A stretch of DNA of 64,000 nt from Gyrodactylus bullatarudis (Eukaryota; Platyhelminthes; Monogenea; Gyrodactylidea; Gyrodactylidae): positions 150,254 through 214,253 of the forward strand of contig SSNU01000060.1 of NCBI GenBank assembly GCA_012064415.1. The letters are read 5' to 3'. The number at the start of each line of letters is the position of its first letter. The stretch's first letter is position 1. Positions 45,527-64,000 of this stretch are shown one piece after another. The notes under the pieces were generated by a model. That model saw nothing but the letters and a program-made list of their open reading frames with translations, had not been told where the DNA came from and ran no database searches. Made by a program: the position numbers and the translations under genes.

Positions 45527-46419
45527 TTAGATCATATAGGGTAAATCAATATTGTGCAAGCCATAGCCGCAATAAATTGATCCGTACCATGGCTTTTGAG
45601 GTACATGGAAAAATACATAGCCAGGCCATTGAAGACTTTTCACATGAACAACATTACCATTCTTCCTATAGCTAATATTCCATGTTCCCTTGGGCAGATC
45701 CTCTTCAATTGTCCTCAAGAACTGAGTTGTCTTATCCAAAGTTGACATATCTAAGGATTCCTTATTTTTACTATAAGACAACGGCAGACTAAAGTGCAAA
45801 TACGAAGACACATCAAAGGATTCTGTATAATTCAGTCCTTCGTAGTACTTGTTACGAATAACCTTTCCATTACTCATGCGAAGGAATGATCCTTTGGGTA
45901 CGATTTGGCATTCTCTCTCGATTAGTTTTACAGTAGCTGATAGTCTTGTATCTTCTTTCATAGATATCTAAAAAGATTAAGTGACTGCGAAAAATTACAG
46001 TAATTTCTTCCTTTACTAAATTTTCCTCCTCATCCATAGTGCATGTGTATTTTTCTTCTTCATATTCAAACGTAGGATCACCAAGGAATCGTTTACGAAG
46101 ACAATAAATTGAAATAACATCTTCCTCAGTCGAGTCTGGCATTAAATACCATTGAAATCCGTCAATACTAAAAATAGAGAATTAAATAATGATACCTGTA
46201 CAGCCATTTTTTATTCATAAGATTTTCATTTATTCCTGTAGCTATGTGATAATCGCTCTTAAAACCCTTAATTGTACCCCAAAATTGAACTAGTGAAAAT
46301 TTTTGGTCATTTTTAAATATTTCTAGAGAGTTTTCAAGTATATTCTTCAGTTCAGGCGTCAATATGACACCACTCTGGGATAAAAATTCATTTTTGAGTT
46401 GTAACTCGTCAGAATCCAT
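45527..46419 (-). CDS. RSPH9: Radial spoke head protein 9 homologue
   Basis: Exons 46196-46419, 45999-46167 and 45527-45967 (introns 28 and 31 bp) give 277 residues, the usual RSPH9 length (human 276). Colinear landmarks are FWGTIKGFKSDYHIATGI, FLGDPTFEYEEEKY, VPKGSFLRM, GLNYTESFDVSSYLHF, DLPKGTWNI, WPGYVFFHVP and the end NIDLPYMI. RSPH9 is part of the radial spoke head in motile 9+2 axonemes, so the organism should have motile cilia or flagellate sperm. Divergent from ATG14. Confidence 0.96.
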
Positions 46420-46510
46420 TATCTCATGAAAATCCTTGAATGAAATTTATACTTTAGCGATAGTATTATACAAACAAGAAACATTTTCATTGATTTGTTT
46501 GTTTGTATAA

Positions 46511-47867
46511 ATGTCAAGTTTGAGTCTGGAAAATGACGATTTTGAAATAATCAACTATACCGATCATAATAAAGAAACAGAGCCTGATAAAAATGTTCAG
46601 CGCAAAAAATTTTATAAGAAATATTGTCTCGCTTGTGGTTCTTTTTGTTCTAAAATAACCTGTACTAAATGTTTAACAAATGGAAACTTTTTTCCTTCCA
46701 ACCTACAAAAGTCTTCATTCACTGACTTGAGGGAATGTTTGACCTGCCTTACTGAGGATCATGTTGCCATCAAGGATAAGTAAGATTGAATTTTTCAATT
46801 TTCTAGACTAATGAAAGTTTACAAAGAATTTTATCAGGATGACTCGGTAAGACTTATTTATTTATCCAAATATAGCAAAATAAAAATATTTCATTTCGAG
46901 TTCAATTTCTACGATCTTATCGTAGATACCTAATGGGCAAGTCTAAAACAAGTAAGTTTTGATAATTTATACATTTCAAGTGCAATGCAAGCTATCGGAA
47001 ATTAATGATGAAAAGTTAAAAATCGAAAAATCCATTAAATTATTGAAGGAGAAACAATCCACCATCAATAGTCACTCGAAGACCTTGTTTTCAACTAAGG
47101 ATATTCTTTTGAGGGATATTCAACGTGTCAATGATAAATTTCTCTATACGAGCCAGAAACATTTCTTTGACATTCTCGACGTCTACTTTCCTGTTGAAAG
47201 GGATACTATAGTTGGACATAAAATGGTTCTCAACTATCCTAACCAGAAAAGTAATAATATTCCAGAGCTTGATCTTTCCTCGCAGATATGTCTTCGTCTA
47301 TCAATAATTATAGTCAAAAATTTGTTGTGTCTTTTCGACTCCTTCAAAGACATAAATTTTTATAAATCCCTGTCCAATAGCGTCTCACTGGTAAAGACAA
47401 ACTTTCCAAAGGATGAAATTAACAAGGAATTCTATTTAGTCGTATTCTTTGTATATTTCATTTTGGCTTCTCTCTACATGGCCAATTCAAATTGGATGTC
47501 TGAGGAAAAATTGAGGATGGATATTGAAAGATACTTGAATCACGAACTAAAGTTTTACTACAGTCCTGTCCAGGGAATTCAGTTGATAAAGAAAATGTTG
47601 GTTCATGAAACTCGGACGACATTGCCGATAAATCAACCAGCGAGAATTCTATTTCCCCCAGAAGTTCTCAAGACCCTCGACTTGACTGGTCTCCAGAGTT
47701 CTTATCATCCGCTGACGCCTCAGGTCTCCAGGGCTTCTAGTGTTTCAACGGAGGCCAGTAATAGTCAAGACCCTCAATCTCAATCCTCGGATGTGACTGA
47801 TTCCTCAAGTTTAACTTCATCCAATGTCTTTCAATTGGCCAAAACATGGATATTGTACGAAGACTAA
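46511..47867 (+). CDS. ATG14: Beclin-1-associated autophagy protein ATG14 (Barkor) homologue
   Basis: Exons 46511-46779, 46807-46846, 46876-46951 and 46981-47867 give 423 residues, with introns of 27, 29 and 29 bp. The N-terminus carries the paired Cys motif (CLACGSFCSKITCTKC) that in ATG14 binds the ER and PI3K complex I. Charged coiled coils follow (LSEINDEKLKIEKSIKLL). Then comes the Atg14/UVRAG C-terminal region (LDVYFPVE, LSIIIVKNLLCLF) and a Ser/Gln-rich tail. No clear amphipathic BATS helix is seen at the end. Expected to target the VPS34-Beclin complex to autophagosome sites. Convergent with cyclin H (75 bp between ends). Confidence 0.85.
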
Positions 47868-47942
47868 TTATAATCTAATAATACATATAGATAAGAATAT
47901 ATATTTTAAATAAATGAGCTCTCATTGTTTATAGCATGTTCT

Positions 47943-49004
47943 CTAGTCGAGGAAGGATTCTTCAATTTTTTTCTTGTGCTCTTGGTACTCTACAGACTCT
48001 GGATTGTAGAGTGGATTTCGACATTGATCAAGAATCTTTTCTTCTTCACTTTGAGCTGATAGGTCGCTGACAAATTCAAAGTCTGTAAGGTATTCTTGCA
48101 CAGTGTCGATAATCTTTCGTATTCGAGCCCATCTCTCATTTGGGGTAATTTTCACCTCAGATTCTGAAAGTGTCAAGTTAAAAGTAATTGACTTACCGTC
48201 ATCCTCATTCTCATCGCTGTCAGAATCGGTAATTTCCTTCATGTCGATGTCTTGTTCCTTACAGGGTTCACTTTTCGTCTTCTTCAAGGGCTGACAGCTG
48301 CAAAGTTCTTCGCGAAGAAACTTTTCCACTTCAAGATCCTTGTGAATTTTGCCCAGCTCGAAGAGGGCAGCTAAAGCGTACTCGCTCGGATGTAGGAGGA
48401 AGCACAAGTCTGTCTGGAACCATTTGTGAATTATTTCATTGCCTTCAGCGCGAAGTTCTCCAAAATTTATCTGAGCAGCAAAGTTTTGTTTATTCTGTTG
48501 ATAGGCGACCAGGTCTATGAGGAGACCCTTGAAGGGACGATAGGGACTATGGATGAAGGTGTCATAGTTGAGACTCTCAATTAGGAATAACTCCGAGTTT
48601 GCAATAAATTCAGAATAACGATCCTGGTTCCTGGGTATATGACTGACAAAGTGTTTGAGACCAATAGGAAAATCTGCCGCCTTACAGGCCAAATACAAAC
48701 AGGTCAACATCATTTCCCGAGGGTAAAAGTCCATCATGCTATGATTGAGGTAGAAGCGTTTAAGGTAGTGTGCAGCAAACCCGAAAACATCACACGGCAG
48801 GACTGGCTCTGTGAATTTATCATACAGGGTCTTCATAATGAAAACGTAGCGCTTCAGGAGGTAACTTTCGTCCTCTGGTGATAGAAGAGTTGTTGGTTTT
48901 TCCTGTAGATTTTTCAGAGAGTTTGCATTTGCATCCTGTCGCTTCGCGGTCAAATCAGTATCGACAAACTTCCAATTGAACAGCTGAGAGCTTGTCAAAT
49001 ATGC
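47943..49004 (-). CDS. CCNH: Cyclin H, probable downstream gene of an operon
   Basis: The cyclin box region matches cyclin H: YLKRFYLNHSMMDFYPREMM, LACKAADFPIGLKHFV, SPYRPFKGLLIDL and LHPSEYALAALFELGK. An acidic tail follows. A 33-bp in-frame intron (48164-48196, gtaagt...tttcag) has no stop; spliced length is about 341 residues. The frame is open upstream to an ATG at 49067, but that adds a hydrophobic MSLLFYYFEMIIFIFIL leader foreign to cyclin H. A polypyrimidine acceptor (ctattcag) lies exactly before AYLTSSQLFNWKF, which aligns with the family's N-terminus lacking only Met. No cis exon in the 53-bp gap to PSMA1 supplies ATG in phase. I infer trans-splicing, with AUG perhaps from the leader. 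Cyclin H activates CDK7 in CAK/TFIIH. Confidence 0.88.
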   Translation of the reverse strand, partial: AYLTSSQLFNWKFVDTDLTAKRQDANANSLKNLQEKPTTLLSPEDESYLLKRYVFIMKTLYDKFTEPVLPCDVFGFAAHYLKRFYLNHSMMDFYPREMMLTCLYLACKAADFPIGLKHFVSHIPRNQDRYSEFIANSELFLIESLNYDTFIHSPYRPFKGLLIDLVAYQQNKQNFAAQINFGELRAEGNEIIHKWFQTDLCFLLHPSEYALAALFELGKIHKDLEVEKFLREELCSCQPLKKTKSEPCKEQDIDMKEITDSDSDENEDDGKSITFNLTLSESEVKITPNERWARIRKIIDTVQEYLTDFEFVSDLSAQSEEEKILDQCRNPLYNPESVEYQEHKKKIEESFLD

Positions 49005-49120
49005 CTGAATAGGATTCAAGATAAAGATAAAAATAATCATCTCAAAATAATAAAATAATAAACTCATTAATTATTTTAAGGATAGATTTTTATTTTTCAT
49101 AGAAAATGGGATTTTTGCAC

Positions 49121-49974
49121 TCATGCGTTAACATCAACTTCCATGGACTGTTCTGAAGCCTGTTGACTGCCCGAAGCCATGGCGGCAAGTTCAGTTTTGA
49201 ATGAGTTAATGTAGGACTCCAAATCATCATTCTCTAGTATCTTAAAGTCGGTATCCTTGCCGACAACTCCAATTGTACAATTCTGTTCAAAAAGAGGAAA
49301 AATTTCATTTAAAAGGGCAAAAATAAGGACCTAGAAAATTTAAAAATTACCTTTGAGTTAATTTCTAGTTCAGCAGGTAGAGTTCCCTTTAAAGCAAACA
49401 ATCCATGGTTGATGAGTTTGTCTAGGGGACAATCTGGAAACTTTTCAAAGTTCCTCTCCAAATAAGTACGAGCGGATTGCGATCGTGAACCAATAGCAGT
49501 ACATTTGCAATCATAAGCATTGGCAGAAGGACAAAGGTAGTAAATATGCGGTCCCTGTTGATCATATCCAGCAATTAGGAGACCAACACCAAAAGGTCTT
49601 CTCCCGTACTTTTGAGTGGGCACTTGAAGTTGCAAGACGAGTTGGTTGGCAAGACGAACTACTGGTAGATTCTCTTCAAATGCCCATTTATGGTTGGCAC
49701 AAGCTCTTCTGATTGACCTGCATAAGAGACGACCGTCAGCAGTTAGACCAGCCATGGCAATGCCCATGTGATCATCAACTGGCAAAACTTTCTCTTGATA
49801 TGAAGCTAAATCAGAAGGAGTTCTTTTGAAAACAACTAGAATAGCATGGGTAGAATTCTTGAGGCCAACTACAGCAGATCCTTGCTTCACAGCTTCCATT
49901 GCATATTCAATTTGATGAATCCTTCCTTGTGGACTCCAGATGGAAACATCATGATCATATTGGTTTCTGAACAT
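49121..49974 (-). CDS. PSMA1: 20S proteasome subunit alpha type-1 (alpha6)
   Basis: Exons 49351-49974 and 49121-49282 (68-bp intron) give 261 residues (human 263). It begins [20 protein letters not shown], the typical alpha-subunit N-terminus (YD..VS.FSP.GR..Q.EYA), followed by [17 protein letters not shown]. Other markers are [29 protein letters not shown], and TIGVVGKD in exon 2. ATG 49974 is chosen over the in-frame 49995 because all relatives start MFRNQYD. Upstream member of the possible operon with cyclin H; divergent from the ELMOD gene. Confidence 0.97.
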
Positions 49975-50144
49975 ATTATTAGTCAGATTATTCAAAATTC
50001 AAGTCAATCTTAAACAACCAAAATATTGAAATTATTACAAGTGTTTTAATCAATAATGTTTCCAAAATTCTAACATAATTTAATTATCCAAATTATAAGG
50101 ACTGGAGTGTTTTGCAAGGTTCAGGAAATTTCATATTATTTCAA

Positions 50145-51077
50145 ATGATTGATGCTGTGATAAGATGTTACTTTATATTCGTACTTCTGTGCTATCGAAT
50201 TCTAAAATTCTTTTATCGAAAATTTACTGGAAAATGTGAACTTATCCGTATATCTGAGAGTTATAAATCGTTTTCATTACCTCAAGAACGATATGATTTC
50301 ATAACCAGTATAGAAAAATGTCTTAACCGTTCTCGTATGAAAGAAATGAATCTCATTGACTCGACAATTCCCTGTATTGAAAAATGCCTTGAACTTTCCC
50401 GGATACAAATTTTATCGATTCTCTCTAGGAAGAAGATCAATCGGAATTATTATAATGAACTAGAAGTGAATAAGTTGTCTTCTTCTTTATTATTTCTTCA
50501 AATAAATCATGTAACTATTGATGAAATAAAAAGACTACGTCATAATCGTGTCAATTTCGATGATCCTCTTATGGTCAATGAGATTCGTTTGATCTGGGAA
50601 AACTTCTTTCCTGATAAGCAATATCCTGGAACAAAATCAGAAGAATGGAAAAGCATTGGATTTCAAGGTATCGACCCCATCACCGATTTTAGAGCAACTG
50701 GTCATTGCGGCTTAAAGTCGCTGCTCAAGATATCCACTCTACCTAATCTTGAAAATCACTCAGATGATTTTGACAAGGGCTATCCTCTCGCCATTGTAGT
50801 GATTAATCTGTCAGATTTATTGTTCAGACTAATGAAGAATGGCAAGTTAAAGTTTAAACTATGGAATTTACTTTACAAAGATTTCTTTGGAACATTTCCC
50901 ATTAAAGATGACAAGAAAATCACTAGAGAAGATCTTCAAAATGTCTATTTCAATTGGTTGATAGAAGTCTTTCAGTTGTTCCATGAGTTTTGGTACGAAG
51001 AAAACCGTAACATTATGATGTTTAATATTTATCTTCGAGTATTCGAAGCCGATCTTGTACAAAAATTCTCTCAATAA
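50145..51077 (+). CDS. ELMOD-like: ELMO-domain protein (ELMOD1/2-like), intronless
   Basis: A single exon of 310 residues from MIDAVIRCYF (an ATG 33 nt upstream is less likely). N-terminal hydrophobic/basic segment, then KFTGKCELIRI as in ELMOD1/2. The ELMO domain shows EEWKSIGFQGIDPITDFRAT, with the invariant Arg of the GAP motif, then GHCGLKSLL, GYPLAIVVINLSDLL, and FHEFWYEE near the C-terminus. ELMODs act as GTPase-activating proteins for ARL2 and ARF small GTPases. Lack of introns, where its neighbours have many, suggests intron loss or an old retrocopy. Confidence 0.92.
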   Translation: MIDAVIRCYFIFVLLCYRILKFFYRKFTGKCELIRISESYKSFSLPQERYDFITSIEKCLNRSRMKEMNLIDSTIPCIEKCLELSRIQILSILSRKKINRNYYNELEVNKLSSSLLFLQINHVTIDEIKRLRHNRVNFDDPLMVNEIRLIWENFFPDKQYPGTKSEEWKSIGFQGIDPITDFRATGHCGLKSLLKISTLPNLENHSDDFDKGYPLAIVVINLSDLLFRLMKNGKLKFKLWNLLYKDFFGTFPIKDDKKITREDLQNVYFNWLIEVFQLFHEFWYEENRNIMMFNIYLRVFEADLVQKFSQ

Positions 51078-51653
51078 TATTCATTTTTTATTTTCTATAT
51101 TCATTTTTATATTAATTAATTGCTTTCTCTTTTGCGAGTAGAGTTGTATTAAAATGAATTCTTTTATCTGTTTACGCAAATAATTGATTTAAAAACTATT
51201 TGGATTATCACAAAAGAAGTTACCAATTGAAGGGAAGACTATCAAAAGATTCTGTCTCGTTTTGCACGAATAGTAATGTATTAATAGTTGTGTACTACAC
51301 AATGTGTAGTGATTCATCAAAGTCATATATTCATGTATTTGATGATTTTGGTTACCAGACTTTGATGTATCACTACAGTTGTAAGAATAAAGGATAGAGA
51401 AAATCAAATGATAGACAATTAATCAAACTTTGTGTTTTAACAAAGTGACAAAAATATGAGCCAATTAAATCTCATCATTAATACTGTGCTTTGATTGGTT
51501 ATCTCTTTTTCTCATTGGCAGACGTTATCTATATATTGTTTCGACAATCTCATGAATAAAGGTTGACAGACAAAAGAATATAATGGACAAATTAATATTT
51601 ACATGTAAAGTTTCAATCTCAAAAATATTTTTCTTTCAAGGATATTATTTAGG
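51078..51653. other. Spacer between ELMOD and RUNDC1 3' ends
   Basis: AT-rich, convergent 3' flanks. No exon recognised. Confidence 0.5.
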
Positions 51654-63294
<11,641 letters not shown>

Positions 63295-63372
63295 TCATCA
63301 ATCAAATTTTCATTATAAAAAATTATGACATGTTTTTAGTTATCTAATTTAAAAATTGTTTAAAACATCAAA

Positions 63373-64000
63373 ATGTATGAAAATAAAGTGTACTTGGAGA
63401 TTGGGTCAGATTGCAACTCCTCTGGATCATCGACATGGTGTTTGAACAAGTCCTATGTTACTTGTAGTATTTTTGGACCAGATGAAGCTAAAATGAATGA
63501 TGAGTTATGCTATAGAGGAATTATTGATCTGAATTTGAATTCTTCAGAAAATGAAGTTGAGATTGATCATTATATTGTCAGTGTTATAGAGAAAGTAATT
63601 GATCTCAGAGCATATCCTCAGAAAAAGGTAAGTCATTCACAGTAATGATTACATTTAGTTCACCTTCAAGGTTAATGTTGTCAATAATGAAGAGTTGAAT
63701 TCTTCTGAAACTATTTCTTCTGTATTTAACTCAATCTTTCTTGCCTTGATGCATTCCAATTTACCAATGAATTGTGTTCCCATCGCTGTAGCAGTTGATG
63801 ATTTAAGTATTCGTGAGTAAATCATCAAATTTATTGTCATTTTTCTATTTAGCTTTGGTCATTATTTTTAACACAAGCTCCAAGATAGATACCATTTCAG
63901 ATAAAATACTAGGAATTTATATGGTCAAAGATGATAAGCAAGACAATGATCCAAATAATATGAGCATAAATTCAGCATTAATGCTAGATTTTCTAGATGG
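63373..64000 (+). CDS. EXOSC5-like: Exosome RNase PH-like subunit (EXOSC5/RRP46-like), 5' part
   Basis: Exons 63373-63627, 63659-63812 and 63853 onward (introns 31 and 40 bp); the gene runs off the window. The first exon gives GSSTWCLNKSYVTCSIFGPDEAK, the RNase PH fold strand with 'GP.E.K'. Exon 2 gives SSVFNSIFLALMHSNLPMNC then PIAVAVDDLSI, the RNase PH helix and following strand seen in RRP46. The short N-terminus, without long extensions, favours EXOSC5 over other subunits. RRP46 is a structural ring subunit of the RNA exosome. Divergent from RUNDC1, with 78 bp between start codons. Confidence 0.75.

Noticed and set aside
49005..49067. ATG at 49067 as the cyclin H start
   Set aside because: It would add a hydrophobic leader unlike any cyclin H, and the frame runs through a good splice acceptor.

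Overview
This is a strongly AT-rich animal nuclear sequence: conserved single-copy eukaryotic genes with GT-AG introns, embedded in decayed transposons. Synaptogyrin, WDR62/MAPKBP1, RUNDC1 and ELMOD-type genes point to a metazoan. RSPH9 (axonemal radial spoke) implies motile cilia or flagella. The most distinctive trait is very small introns, many of 24-35 bp, beside a minority of kilobase introns that carry transposon debris. Such introns are known in dicyemids and at the 5' ends of schistosome genes; an orthonectid, dicyemid or other spiralian would fit, but the lineage cannot be fixed from this window.

Layout. 1-5.1 kb: a piggyBac-type MITE, a Penelope-like remnant, and a piggyBac element nested inside another piggyBac-type MITE. 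5.3-12.4 kb: three 3' exons of an unidentified plus-strand gene with a C-terminal coiled coil; its 6-kb intron holds several hairpin elements. 13.5-24.8 kb: a complete 15-exon WDR62/MAPKBP1-like gene (minus) with two adjacent hAT-type MITEs and a hammerhead-bearing repeat in its large introns. 24.9-31.7 kb: a compact cluster of RPL39 (+), MIPEP (-), synaptogyrin (+), a small secreted Cys-rich protein (+), a REXO5-like exonuclease (+) and a CARHSP1-like cold-shock protein (-). 32-45.3 kb: accessory stretch with a tandem repeat, LINE, Penelope and pogo remnants, MITEs, a hammerhead ribozyme repeat and a poorly resolved minus-strand gene for a secretory protein whose introns house much of this debris. 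45.5-51.1 kb: RSPH9 (-), ATG14 (+), cyclin H (-), PSMA1 (-) and ELMOD (+). 51.6-63.3 kb: an 11-exon RUNDC1 gene (-) with a young but broken LTR retrotransposon and a large foldback element in its introns. 63.37 kb to the end: the 5' part of an exosome subunit gene (EXOSC5/RRP46-like, +).

The genes are mostly housekeeping (translation, proteasome, RNA decay, mitochondrial import, autophagy, transcription/cell cycle, cytoskeleton) and are not one pathway. Five pairs are head-to-head with short spacers. PSMA1 and cyclin H are head-to-tail with 53 bp between stop codon and the next ATG, and cyclin H lacks a convincing AUG of its own, suggesting a two-gene operon resolved by spliced-leader trans-splicing. 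All multi-exon models were spliced by hand; those of WDR62, RUNDC1, MIPEP, REXO5, RSPH9, ATG14, PSMA1, CARHSP1 and synaptogyrin keep frame across every junction.
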